Below are positions 56,001-64,000 of a stretch of DNA of 64,000 bases, piece by piece. Position 1 is the stretch's first letter, and every line of letters begins with the position of its first letter. Location: positions 1,093,809 through 1,157,808 of the forward strand of contig JAFLBH010000001.1 of the NCBI GenBank assembly GCA_017303905.1, in the 5' to 3' direction. Made by a program: the position numbers and the translations under genes. Origin of the DNA: Bacteroidota bacterium (GTDB taxonomy: Bacteria > Bacteroidota > Bacteroidia > B-17B0 > Aurantibacillaceae). The notes beneath the pieces were generated by a model, which saw only the letters and a program-made list of their open reading frames with translations, searched no databases and had not been told where the DNA came from.

Positions 56001-56674
56001 TTGTGACCGGAACCATCCATTTGTGCCATGTAGGCTAGGCGGAATAAAGCATTCGTAGCAGTAACCGGAAAAGTTTGTTGAATACGCACCACTTCACCTT
56101 GATTAACATTTTGGTCGTTCATTTGTAATACTTTCGTTCCTCCGAAAGGAGAGTTAGGAATGGTTCCAATAGTAGTACCGGTTGCCCAAGGAGTTTGACG
56201 TACCCAAACATCATTACCGCCCGCAGTAGGACAACAACCACCCATAGTACAGGAACTGTTATTTTGTCCTTGAGAAACTGTCCATCCTGTCAAAGTTGTA
56301 CCTACAGATCCAACTCCAGGAGTAGTAGAAGTAGAGGATGGAGACGCTTCAAAATCTTCATTTACACAAGGAGCTGCATTAATTACAGGTGTTACACCTT
56401 TTGCAACTTCATCCATTGATGGAGCAGGGCTATAGTTGTATTTTTTATTAATAAAATTCCGTTTTGCACGATACATGAAAACTTTGTATTCTACTCCAAA
56501 ATATCCTCCGCGTAAAGCAGCGTTGCTAGCTGAAATTTCATTAAAGCCGCGTAAAGAATCAGCAGGAAAAGAGTAGCTTAAATATCTTAAACGATTAGAT
56601 TGCGAAAATACTTTCTCGGAATTAAAAAATGTAATAAGTGCTAATACTAAAAAAATTTTTAATATTGGTCTCAT
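53018..56674 (-). CDS. Ig-like/PKD repeat adhesin with T9SS type B sorting domain
   Basis: A 1218-residue secreted protein. After the signal peptide (1-24) comes a Cys-rich module of about 300 residues with APCVNEDFEASP, GGCCP and CCSQPFLKI motifs, shared with the next protein. Then come Ig-like segments and five close repeats of about 80 residues with the pattern Y-x-W-[ST]-G-P-x-G-F-x-S. Two PKD-like domains follow (NWNLGDGTG; DASHGANIVSWQWYF) and last the gliding-motility-type C-terminal domain, FTPNADGLNDIFQPKGFG to GHVTLIK. That last domain is the T9SS type B signal. Likely a surface adhesin or matrix protein. Repeats may recombine with the neighbouring paralog. Confidence 0.88.
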   Translation of the reverse strand: MRPILKIFLVLALITFFNSEKVFSQSNRLRYLSYSFPADSLRGFNEISASNAALRGGYFGVEYKVFMYRAKRNFINKKYNYSPAPSMDEVAKGVTPVINAAPCVNEDFEASPSSTSTTPGVGSVGTTLTGWTVSQGQNNSSCTMGGCCPTAGGNDVWVRQTPWATGTTIGTIPNSPFGGTKVLQMNDQNVNQGEVVRIQQTFPVTATNALFRLAYMAQMDGSGHNCCSQPFLKITMLNCTNAPLACPSLSVNAPGPSCASSMPSGWSTNTSGYSYTTAWQLYSLDLTPYIGSCVTIQITVADCDAWGHHGMAFIDAVCDPMNVTVNNVPFPAGSSIVAAGACAATATVVAPPGLGPYTWNGPGGSGITNNPNQSFTTSVGGNYTLTMNPPGSCSPITRTVTLTFAPPPLAGFTTANVCTTYTLTNTGSAAPAIQTYSFAGPGAPATFTSNTATSTVSFPSAGTYTIYQAVANTASCVANHSLVVNVPNGPNPAFTTPNYTQCLTGNAFTFNATTATGTHTYNFSPAAGAPATGNTNNYGPVNFTAAGTYTVTHTITDAGCTAQTTSVVVLNPDPTPTANNTGPVCVGGSVTVNSTGGGTYNWSGPSGFTSAAQNNTLTGVAVANGGVYTVTVTLNGCSATATTNLIVATATAAANNTGPYCAGQTIQLNGTAGATYTWTGPGFNSNLQNPTIAGATTAMSGTYNYTVDFGGCQANGSTSVTVNALPTPTAANNGPLCEGATLMLAGNPAVTYTWTGPNSFGSNLQGPNINNVTLAANGTYTFAVTDANNCSNSITTNVVINSNPTPVVNNPTLCENQTINLTANGGSTYSWSGPGGFTSNLQNPTIPNATTAMSGVYTVTVTTAGGCVNTANANVAVTPAPTPSIVTNSPICINNVLMLSATGGVSYQWTGPNGFFSSIQSPTVNANTTNYSGTYQVTVTDANGCFATTTATALINPNPVPAITSGPNTGCAPLCVQFNVTSTPTAATMNWNLGDGTGAAGSTASTCYSVTGIYTISVVVADAAGCTGSTTYTAEVYPKPIADFNHAPIKPIINIDGDVVFTDASHGANIVSWQWYFMNTAQYTSTLQNPTFLYTEAGTYAVALVVKSDKGCIDTIVRPIVVGEDFGLYVPDAFTPNADGLNDIFQPKGFGIVKYELQIFDRWGEKIFGTKTFEEGWDGKYQGRGGKTVADGVYTWLINVTDVFGKAQELKGHVTLIK
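53790..54962 (-). repeat. Five Ig-like coding repeats
   Basis: About 240-bp units, each encoding one Y-x-W-[ST]-G-P module ending in a Cys. The DNA is similar enough between units (for example the GGACCACTCCA block) to recombine. Confidence 0.7.
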
Positions 56675-56780
56675 GATAATGGTTTTAGCTCTGTAAATTT
56701 AAAAAAACAATGCTAAAATCCTAGTAAAATTCACTCATTTTAGAGCCAGCCCCCCTAAGTAATTCGCTATTTGGGGAATA

Positions 56781-56812
56781 AAAAAGGCTGCAATTTGAAT
56801 TGCAGCCTTTTT
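56781..56812 (-). terminator. Terminator of the 1929-residue adhesin gene
   Basis: A 15-bp perfect stem (AGGCTGCAATT core) with a 2-nt loop and T-run on the minus strand. Confidence 0.9.
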
Positions 56813-56827
56813 TAACATAGTTAGTCT

Positions 56828-59800
56828 TTATTTTATAAGGGTAACATGTCCCTTTAACTCATGTGCTTTTCCGAATACGCTGGTAACATTGATTAACCAA
56901 GTGTAGGTTCCTTGCTCAATAATATCTCCACCACGACCTTGGTATTTTCCATCCCAAGCTTCTTCAAATTTCTTAGTTGAGAAAACTCTTTCACCCCAAC
57001 GATCAAAAATTTGTAATTGATAATCTACAATTCCAAAGCCTTTTGGTTGGAACACATCGTTTAATCCGTCAGCATTTGGTGTAAATGCATTTGGAACGTA
57101 AATTCCAAAATCTTCTCCAACTACTAATGGTCTAACAATCGTATCAACACAGCCTTTATCACTCTTAACAACTAATGCTACAGCATAAGTACCAGGTTCT
57201 GTATACATGAATGTTGGGTTCTGTTGTGTAGAAGTATATTGAGCAGTATTCATAAAGTACCATTGCCAGCTTACAATATTAGCACTGTGAGAAGCATCAG
57301 TAAAGGTTACTTCCGGATCAATATTTAAAATTGGTTTAAGCGGCGCGTGATTGAAATCAGCTACAGGTTTTGGATAAACTTCAGCTATATTTTGAGCTGT
57401 ATTTGTACAGCCATTTGCATCTGTTACAACCGCGTTTACCGTATAAATTCCGGTAGTAACATAACATGAATTAACACTGTTTCCGGTTCCTACCGAACCA
57501 TCACCTAATGTCCAATTTGCTGTAGTTATCGGTGTACTACTAGTGATATTGAAAGTTGCACAAACAGGTGAACATCCGGTGTTATTGATGGCAGTAATGT
57601 TTGCGTTTGGTAAAGGATTAATAACCGCATTTGCATTTGCATTTGCAGAACATCCATTAGCATCTGTAACTGTTACAATGTAGTTACCACTGTAAGCAGT
57701 GCTATTAGCCATTACTGTAGGATTGGAAGTTGTTGAAATAAATCCGTTCGGGCCGGTCCAAGAGTAAGAAACACCACCAGTTGCGCTTAAGTTTAAAATA
57801 TTGTTCACGCAAATAGGAGTATTAATAACAATATTAGGAACCGGCGCAGGATTTACTACTATAGATGTGAATGCTGTACTTACACAACCTGCCGCACTGG
57901 TTACAACAACAGTATATTGACCTGATGCAGCAAATGGCGCGCTAACTATAGTTGGGTTTTGTAAATTAGATGTAAATCCATTCGGGCCACTCCAAGCATA
58001 AGTTGCACCACCATTCGCGCTAAGAGAAACATTTTGATTTTCACAAGCTGTTCCACCAGCTGCAGATGCATTTGGTGTAGGATTAATCACAACGTTGCTA
58101 TTGGTTGAGTTTACGCAACCATTAGCATCTGTTACAGTCAGAACATAATTACCACTATTTCCAACACTGGTAGATGGGATGCTAGGGTTTTGATTCATTG
58201 AAGTAAATCCATTCGGGCCACTCCAGCTATAGGAAACACCACCACTTCCGGTTAAGTTTAATGCTTGTCCGGTACAGATTGGGCTATTAGTAACAATGTT
58301 AGGCGTAGGTAATGGATTTATCACACCAACAACAGTTGTAGCAGCGGTACATGTGTTTGCTGTAACAACAACAGTATAGGTTCCGCCGGCATTTAATGTT
58401 GCTGATGGAATGTTAGGATTTTGAGATGTAGATGTAAATCCGTTTGGTCCTGTCCAGCTGTATGATGTACCTCCCGAAGCATTTAAGTTTAAAGTGGCGC
58501 CAACGCAAACAGCACCGCCGGTAACCGCATTCGGAATTGGTAATGCAATCACAGAAACAGTTGCAACTGCTGTATTCACACAACCGTTAGCATCTGTAAC
58601 AGTAACGGTATAATTACCATTCATTGAAGTTAAAGCAGATGGAATGTTAGGGTTTTGCATGGTAGATGTAAATCCACCCGGACCACTCCACGCATAAGCA
58701 GTACCACCGGTTGCGGTTAATCCAATAACTGTATTCTCACAAGTTGTAGGGTTATTTACTACAGGCGTTGGAAGCGGATTAACAACAACATTGGTTGCTG
58801 CAATATTCGAGCATCCGTTTGCATCAGTAACAGCAACAGAATAAGATCCGGCGTTCGTTACTAAAATATTTGCGATTGTTGGGTTCTGAGAGTTAGAAGT
58901 AAATCCACCCGGACCACTCCAAGTATAAGTATTAAATGCACCAACGTTTAGTTGAATGGTTCCACCAACACAATATGCACCGGTATTAGTTGGAGCAGGT
59001 ACAGGTAATGCATTAACAACAACATTGGTTGTGGCAGATGCAGTACATGTACCAACTGTTACAGTTACATTGTATGCCCCGGCCATAGCTGTTGTTGAAA
59101 CAGGAATGGTTGGGTTTTGTAATGTTGAAGTAAATCCACCCTGCCCGGTCCAGTTATAAGATGCACCCGCAGGTGTATTTAATTGAATCGTTGTTCCTGC
59201 ACAATAAGGTCCGGTATTAGTAGCACTTGTAGTAGGGCTGAGAACCGTTACATTAACAGTTCCCGTATTAGTACATCCAAGAGATGTTACAGTTACCGTG
59301 TAAACACCAGCGTTCAAAGCTGTAGCGCTTGCAATAGTAGGATTTTGTAATGCGGAGGTAAATCCGTTTGGTCCGCTCCAAGAATAACCTGTACCGCCGG
59401 TCGCTGTTAAATTAATAGCCGTGCTTAAACAAACCGGACTGTTACTTCCAACAATGGGATTTGGTGTTGGATTGACAACAACGTTAGTGGTAGTTGTGTT
59501 AATACAACCATTTGCATCAGATACAGAAACACTATATGTTCCGCCATTGGTTACGGCTGCACTTGCGATAGTAGGGTTTTGAGAATTTGAACTGAATGCG
59601 GCAGGTCCTGACCAAGTATAAGTTGTAAATGCACCAACGTTTAACTGTATGGTATTACCCGGACAATACGGCCCTGTGTTTGCAGCAGCAGGTGTTGGTA
59701 AAGGATTTACAATAACATTTGTAGTTGCAGTTGACTTACAACCGCTGGTTGTAGCAGATACTGTGTAAACACCAGACATTGCAGCTGTTGAATTTACAAT

Positions 59801-62617
59801 ATTAGGATTTTGTACCGCTGAAGTAAATCCACCCGGTCCTGTCCACGTGTAAGTAGTTGCTGCAGGAGTACTCAATTGAATCGTAGTGCCTGCACAATAC
59901 GGACCTGTGTTAGCTGCAGTTGTAGTAGGGGTAGTAACCGTTACATTAACTGTTGCTGTGTTTTTACAACCTTGCGCATTAGATACTGTGACGGTATAAA
60001 CACCGGCATTAGTAGAAGAAACGTTTGTAATTGAAGGATTCTGTGTAGTGGAAGTGTAGCCACCCGGACCACTCCACGTATAGGTTGTACCGCCGGAAGA
60101 AGTTAAATTTAATGTGTTTCCGGCACAAACCGGACTATTACTTCCTGCAATAGGATTTGGTATAGGATTGATAACTACGTTTGTTGTACCGGAAGATTTA
60201 CAACTTCCGATTGACATAGTAACCGTGTATATACCGCCCATTGTTGTTGTTGCATTTGGACGGGTTGGATTAGATATGTTTCCAGTAAAGGTTGCAGGTC
60301 CCGTCCAAGTAAACGTTGGCACAACAGTGCCACTATTACCAACTGCATTTAACTGTATGGTTTGTCCGGCGCAATAAGGTCCCGTATTTGATACAGTTGG
60401 AGTTGTAGGAGAAATAATTTGAACATTAGTCGCAAAGGTTTGAGTTGGACATCCGGTGAAGCCCATGTAGAAAATGTAATTTCCTCCTTGAGTGGTTGAG
60501 GTCACAGCAATAGTTGGAGATGGTATGTTATAGCCTCCATAATAGTATGGAGTTGGTCTGTACCAGTAAAACCAAGATGTTCCACCTGGAGGGATTGCAG
60601 TTAAAGTGAGTGTTTGTCCAATACAAACAGGACCGGAATTCGAAATGGTTGGAGAGGCAACAACTCCCATGCTTAATTGTACCGTTCTTGTTGTTACACA
60701 ACCGAAGTTGTTTACAGTAAGCGTATAAATCCCATTATTAACGGTCTGCCAATTTGGAACTGTTGCACTTAATCCAACACCGGTCCAACCGTTCGGCCCT
60801 GCCCATGATAATGTTCCCGGCCCGCCGGCACCACTTAAAGAGCCGGTTGCTCCGGCACATGGTGGCGCGGATGCAGTTAAAATAGATGCAGTAGGAGCGG
60901 AGTTTACTAAAACTAATGATTGAGTTGAAGAAACACAGCCAGCGTTATTGATTGTATGTACAACTGTATAAGTTCCTGCTGAGGTAAAGTTAACAGGTCC
61001 ATATGGGCTGCCGGTACCTGGAGCAGGTGCGCCTGCGGCAGGAGAGAATGACCAAGCGTGAGTTCCCGCGGCTACAGCAGGATTAAATGTAAATGAGTTT
61101 CCTTGCAAACATTGTGTAAATGACGGTGCCGCTGTAAATGCCGGAGAAGGTCCGGGAGGTGTTGTAATCACCATGGTAAATGTAGACGGACAATTCTGAG
61201 GGTTCGTGACTGTTTGGTGAATAGTAAATGTTGTACTTGGTGGGAAATTGACGACGGATGTTGGTGATGTTGTTGTAAACGATGATGGAGCTCCGGGCCC
61301 AACAAAAGTATAAGTTTGTATAGATGGCGCAGCGGTTCCTGTATTTGTTATAGTATAAGTTGTACAACTATTATTGACCGTAAATCCGGCAGTAGGGAAA
61401 GTACCAAATTGTAAGTTCACTGTTTTAGTAATTGGTGTACAAATTCCGGGAGGATTCATTACGAGCGTGTAATTACCAGCCATGGTTGTTGTAACAGTTT
61501 GATTTGGATTATTAGTTACACCACTGCCGGGAGGACCATTCCACGTATATGGTGCTAATCCGGGAGGTGCTACCATGGTAGCTGTAGAAACACCACAAGC
61601 TGCAACGGAAACCGCTGCTGAACCTGCAGGGAATTGAATGTTATTAACTGTTACTGTCATTGGTAAACATTGAAAATCGAAGAAAGCATAACCATAATGC
61701 GCCCAACCATCACAATCACCAACGGTAACTTTAATTGTAACACATGATCCTAAGTATGGAGATAAATCTATTGCTTTAATAATCCAGTTGGGAGTATATG
61801 AAATATTTGAAGCATTTGTTGCCCAACCCGTAGCACTTACCGTAGCGCATGAGGGACCGGGAGCCGTAATACTTACTTGAGGACAAGCCAAAATATTATT
61901 CATACAATCTAACAACTCAACGCGAATGTATGGTTGATCGCAACAGGCGTGCCCGGAACCGTTTAAGCAAGCTTTATAAGCAAATTGAAATAATGCATTT
62001 GTAGGAGTTACTGGAAAAGTTTGTTGGATACGCACCACTTCCCCTTTAGCAGTAATGTTATCATTCATCTGAATAACTTTTGTTCCACCAAAAGGTGAAG
62101 TAGGAATAACACCAAGTGGTGCAGGTGCCGTCCATGGAGTTGTACGAATCCAAGCATCCGTTACGTTTGCGTTTGGGCAACAACCATTTTGTGTACATGA
62201 TCCGTTTATACCTGAGTTTTGTCCCCATGAGGCTTGCCAGCCAAGCAAGCTAGTACCAATAGTACCTACAGTGTTGGTAGAAGTTGTAGAAGGAGATGCT
62301 TCGAAATCTTCATTCACGCAAGGTGCTGCATTAATAACAGGATTACTTCCCTTAGCATTGGAGTTTGATCCTGTATAATATCCATATTTTTTATTAATGA
62401 AATCACGCTTCATGCTATACATGATTACGTAATATTCCGAACCTACCATTCCTCTGCTTAACGCTTCTTGTTTTGCTGCTTCTTCATCAAAACCTTTTAA
62501 CGAATCTGCAGGAAAAACATAAGTTAAATACTTAAATGGCGCTTGTGCCAAGGTAAGATTGGATAAAAAAACAAGTGCTAATGCACTAAAGAAAAATTTT
62601 GTGATTTTATTTTTCAT
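56828..62617 (-). CDS. Giant Ig-like/PKD repeat adhesin with T9SS type B sorting domain
   Basis: A 1929-residue paralog of the upstream-numbered 1218-residue protein, in the same order of parts: signal peptide (1-24), Cys-rich module (about 90-320, with NGCCPN and CCDQPYIRV), Ig-like segments, then about 14 modules of roughly 80 residues. The modules have W-[ST]-G-P-x-G-F-T-S and a closing Cys. Two PKD-like domains and the type B C-terminal domain (FTPNADGLNDVFQPKGFG) follow. One early module is altered, with a Tyr-rich loop (RPTPYYYGGYN) in place of the WSGP core. Expected on the cell surface or released by T9SS. Function is inferred as adhesion or biofilm. Confidence 0.88.
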   Translation of the reverse strand: MKNKITKFFFSALALVFLSNLTLAQAPFKYLTYVFPADSLKGFDEEAAKQEALSRGMVGSEYYVIMYSMKRDFINKKYGYYTGSNSNAKGSNPVINAAPCVNEDFEASPSTTSTNTVGTIGTSLLGWQASWGQNSGINGSCTQNGCCPNANVTDAWIRTTPWTAPAPLGVIPTSPFGGTKVIQMNDNITAKGEVVRIQQTFPVTPTNALFQFAYKACLNGSGHACCDQPYIRVELLDCMNNILACPQVSITAPGPSCATVSATGWATNASNISYTPNWIIKAIDLSPYLGSCVTIKVTVGDCDGWAHYGYAFFDFQCLPMTVTVNNIQFPAGSAAVSVAACGVSTATMVAPPGLAPYTWNGPPGSGVTNNPNQTVTTTMAGNYTLVMNPPGICTPITKTVNLQFGTFPTAGFTVNNSCTTYTITNTGTAAPSIQTYTFVGPGAPSSFTTTSPTSVVNFPPSTTFTIHQTVTNPQNCPSTFTMVITTPPGPSPAFTAAPSFTQCLQGNSFTFNPAVAAGTHAWSFSPAAGAPAPGTGSPYGPVNFTSAGTYTVVHTINNAGCVSSTQSLVLVNSAPTASILTASAPPCAGATGSLSGAGGPGTLSWAGPNGWTGVGLSATVPNWQTVNNGIYTLTVNNFGCVTTRTVQLSMGVVASPTISNSGPVCIGQTLTLTAIPPGGTSWFYWYRPTPYYYGGYNIPSPTIAVTSTTQGGNYIFYMGFTGCPTQTFATNVQIISPTTPTVSNTGPYCAGQTIQLNAVGNSGTVVPTFTWTGPATFTGNISNPTRPNATTTMGGIYTVTMSIGSCKSSGTTNVVINPIPNPIAGSNSPVCAGNTLNLTSSGGTTYTWSGPGGYTSTTQNPSITNVSSTNAGVYTVTVSNAQGCKNTATVNVTVTTPTTTAANTGPYCAGTTIQLSTPAATTYTWTGPGGFTSAVQNPNIVNSTAAMSGVYTVSATTSGCKSTATTNVIVNPLPTPAAANTGPYCPGNTIQLNVGAFTTYTWSGPAAFSSNSQNPTIASAAVTNGGTYSVSVSDANGCINTTTTNVVVNPTPNPIVGSNSPVCLSTAINLTATGGTGYSWSGPNGFTSALQNPTIASATALNAGVYTVTVTSLGCTNTGTVNVTVLSPTTSATNTGPYCAGTTIQLNTPAGASYNWTGQGGFTSTLQNPTIPVSTTAMAGAYNVTVTVGTCTASATTNVVVNALPVPAPTNTGAYCVGGTIQLNVGAFNTYTWSGPGGFTSNSQNPTIANILVTNAGSYSVAVTDANGCSNIAATNVVVNPLPTPVVNNPTTCENTVIGLTATGGTAYAWSGPGGFTSTMQNPNIPSALTSMNGNYTVTVTDANGCVNTAVATVSVIALPIPNAVTGGAVCVGATLNLNASGGTSYSWTGPNGFTSTSQNPNIPSATLNAGGTYTVVVTANTCTAATTVVGVINPLPTPNIVTNSPICTGQALNLTGSGGVSYSWSGPNGFTSMNQNPSIPSTSVGNSGNYVLTVTDANGCVNSTNSNVVINPTPNASAAGGTACENQNVSLSANGGATYAWSGPNGFTSNLQNPTIVSAPFAASGQYTVVVTSAAGCVSTAFTSIVVNPAPVPNIVINTPICVNNILNLSATGGVSYSWTGPNGFISTTSNPTVMANSTAYSGNYIVTVTDANGCSANANANAVINPLPNANITAINNTGCSPVCATFNITSSTPITTANWTLGDGSVGTGNSVNSCYVTTGIYTVNAVVTDANGCTNTAQNIAEVYPKPVADFNHAPLKPILNIDPEVTFTDASHSANIVSWQWYFMNTAQYTSTQQNPTFMYTEPGTYAVALVVKSDKGCVDTIVRPLVVGEDFGIYVPNAFTPNADGLNDVFQPKGFGIVDYQLQIFDRWGERVFSTKKFEEAWDGKYQGRGGDIIEQGTYTWLINVTSVFGKAHELKGHVTLIK
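57615..60880 (-). repeat. About 14 Ig-like coding repeats
   Basis: Units of about 230-250 bp. Identical or near-identical blocks recur, such as AAATCCACCCGGACCACTCC at 54166, 58672 and 58902, including in the neighbouring gene. Confidence 0.75.
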
Positions 62618-62655
62618 GTTGGGTAGTTGTTAGTTGTAGTAAATGTATTTTTAAC

Positions 62656-62671
62656 ATTGACTTTTGTCAAT
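62656..62671. repeat. Short inverted repeat upstream of the giant adhesin
   Basis: ATTGAC-TTTT-GTCAAT, 39 bp before the start codon at 62617. Possible operator or leader hairpin. Confidence 0.4.
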
Positions 62672-62861
62672 TTCTTTACTCGATATAAGATTACTTTCAC
62701 GAACTAAAATGAGATTCCTAAACAGGAGCTGTTTCTACAATTTAATGATTATCAGTTAAATAATTTTTGTTACAGAAAGACGATTCGATTAAATGATTGA
62801 TTATAAGTAGTTTATAATTAATCTGTTGCTAAATCCAATTAGTCTTATCTAAATTGAATTA

Positions 62862-62896
62862 TATAGAAAAAAAAAGCCAATCAGTCGATTGGCTTT
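62862..62896 (-). terminator. Terminator of the partial adhesin gene
   Basis: AAAGCCAATC and GATTGGCTTT form a 10-bp stem with a 4-nt loop, followed by a run of T on the minus strand. Confidence 0.88.
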
Positions 62897-62916
62897 AAAT
62901 TGAAAAAATATTGAAA

Positions 62917-64000
62917 TTATTTAATTAACGTAACGTGTCCTTTTAACTCATGTGCTTTTCCAAATACATCTTTCACATTGATTAACCATGTGTAAGTGCC
63001 ATCCATGAGTATTCCGTATTTAACATCGTTTTTCGATTGACGCGTTCCGTTCCATCCTTCTTCAAAAGTTTTTGTGCCAAAAATTTTCTCACCCCAGCGG
63101 TCAAAAATTTGTAATTCATAATCTACAATTCCGAAACCTTTTGGCTGGAAGATGTCATTAATACCATCGTTGTTTGGCGTGAACGCATTCGGTACATAAA
63201 TTCCAAAATCTTCACCAACAACAATCGGTCTAATTAAAGTGTCTGTACATCCAATGTCATTTTTTACAACTAATGCAACTGCATAAGTGCCGGGTTCTGT
63301 ATACATGTAAGTTGGATTCTGCATATTGGATGTAGCACTTGCATTACTCATGAAAAACCAATTCCAACTAACAATATTTCCGCCATGTGAAGCATCCGTA
63401 AATGTTACAATTTGATCTTGATTAATAATTGGTTTAAGCGGAGCAAAATTAAAATCCGCAACCGGACTAGGTACTACTTCGACGGTACTTGTAGCATATC
63501 CATTACAGCCATTTAAATCAGTAAATAATGCTGTTAAGGTATACACACCTGTACTCGTATAACAATGATTAATTGACGTAACTCCATTCTCCGAATTTCC
63601 ATCACCTAAATTCCAATCTGCGCTTGTAACAACCGGATTTGAAGAAAGTGAAAAAGTAGCACATACAGGTGTACATCCCTTGACATTTCCTGATAATATT
63701 GTTCCTGTTGGGTTTGGATTAACAACAGCATTTACCGTTGCCGTGGTTGAACAACCGTTAGCATCTGTTACTATTACAGTATATATACCGCTCATGTTAG
63801 CATTGGCCGCAGTAATTGCCGGATTTTGTTGTGATGAAATAAATCCGTTTGGCCCAGTCCATTGATATGTGCTACCACCATTGGCAGTAAAACTTAGATT
63901 ATTGTTTTCGCAAATCGGACCATTCACATTTATTTGAACCGCAGGAGCAGCTGTAACATTTACATTTACAAAAGTAGTGCCGGAACAACCTGCAGCGGTT
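62917..64000 (-). CDS. Third Ig-like/PKD T9SS type B adhesin, 5' end outside window
   Basis: The frame is open to the window edge on the minus strand (the GTG at 63927 is an internal Val), so only the C-terminal 360 residues are seen. Visible parts are one Ig-like module (STYQWTGPNGFISS), two PKD-like domains (DWNLGDGNSE; DASHGGNIVSWNWFF) and the T9SS type B domain (FTPNNDGINDIFQPKGFG to GHVTLIK). The C-terminal 200 residues are very close to those of the two neighbouring adhesins, with a small insertion (RQSKNDVKYGILM). Confidence 0.88.
   Translation of the reverse strand, partial: TAAGCSGTTFVNVNVTAAPAVQINVNGPICENNNLSFTANGGSTYQWTGPNGFISSQQNPAITAANANMSGIYTVIVTDANGCSTTATVNAVVNPNPTGTILSGNVKGCTPVCATFSLSSNPVVTSADWNLGDGNSENGVTSINHCYTSTGVYTLTALFTDLNGCNGYATSTVEVVPSPVADFNFAPLKPIINQDQIVTFTDASHGGNIVSWNWFFMSNASATSNMQNPTYMYTEPGTYAVALVVKNDIGCTDTLIRPIVVGEDFGIYVPNAFTPNNDGINDIFQPKGFGIVDYELQIFDRWGEKIFGTKTFEEGWNGTRQSKNDVKYGILMDGTYTWLINVKDVFGKAHELKGHVTLIK

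Larger units (their letters stand above)
62618..62916. other. 299-bp gap between two adhesin genes
   Basis: It holds the terminator of the next gene (62862-62896) and a small inverted repeat (62656-62671). No exact TAnnTTTG element is seen for the adhesin gene on the minus strand and no open frame of note. Confidence 0.5.

Noticed and set aside
58956..60377. Plus-strand frames opposite the adhesin repeats
   Set aside because: They recur with the repeat period and are antisense shadows of the Thr/Val/Pro-rich coding sequence.
63925..63927. GTG as the start of the third adhesin
   Set aside because: The frame stays open to the window edge and the Ig-like repeat pattern continues upstream of it.

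Overview
The window comes from a member of the Bacteroidota (flavobacteria-like). The evidence is cargo proteins with type IX secretion (T9SS) type A and type B C-terminal sorting domains, an exosortase of the XrtF type with its companion membrane protein, promoters of the Bacteroidota form TTTG-N20-TAnnTTTG, a UpxY-type NusG paralog, AT-rich DNA with almost no Shine-Dalgarno sequences, and the ribosomal order rplM-rpsI-rpsB-tsf-pyrH.

Layout. 1-8.6 kb: the 3' part of an L,D-transpeptidase gene, a LamG/Ig-like T9SS cargo gene, a histidine kinase plus LytTR regulator pair, an Omp85-type outer-membrane barrel and a small STAS-like protein. 8.6-11.2 kb (minus strand): a four-gene unit, PID-CTERM mini-protein, xrtF, XrtF-associated protein, glyA. 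11.3-15.0 kb: a BY-kinase/chain-length protein followed by one HisH/WbuZ pair. 15.1-41.3 kb: 24 tightly packed genes that look like one operon. It opens with a winged-helix regulator and a UpxY antiterminator and continues with a Wzm/Wzt ABC exporter, glycosyltransferases, an asparagine-synthase homolog, two N-acetyl-sugar amidotransferases, a second HisH/WbuZ pair and a pseudaminic-acid-type pathway (PseB, PseC, methylase, NeuB-SpsF fusion, tandem GNAT, PseI) that also holds an MBOAT/SGNH acyl-transfer pair. 41.5-45.1 kb: a GT2-WecD-WecE-methyltransferase module. 45.3-49.7 kb: a dipeptide epimerase convergent with pyrH, then tsf, rpsB, rpsI and rplM. 50-64 kb (minus strand): an M16 peptidase and three related giant T9SS type B adhesins, the last cut by the window end.

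How it fits together. The central island most likely builds and exports an O-antigen or capsule through Wzm/Wzt. Its sugars probably include an acetamidino- or amide-modified pseudaminic-type nonulosonate and a dTDP-Fuc4NAc-type sugar. UpxY would keep polymerase moving through the 26-kb operon. The exosortase unit lies divergent from the BY-kinase gene, in line with the known link between exosortases and exopolysaccharide loci. The most unusual items are the tiny proline/cysteine-rich PID-CTERM protein beside its likely exosortase, the NeuB-SpsF fusion joined inside a truncated SAF domain, two complete amidotransferase sets, and a pyrH terminator placed inside the neighbouring epimerase gene. 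No tRNA, rRNA, IS element or CRISPR array was seen.
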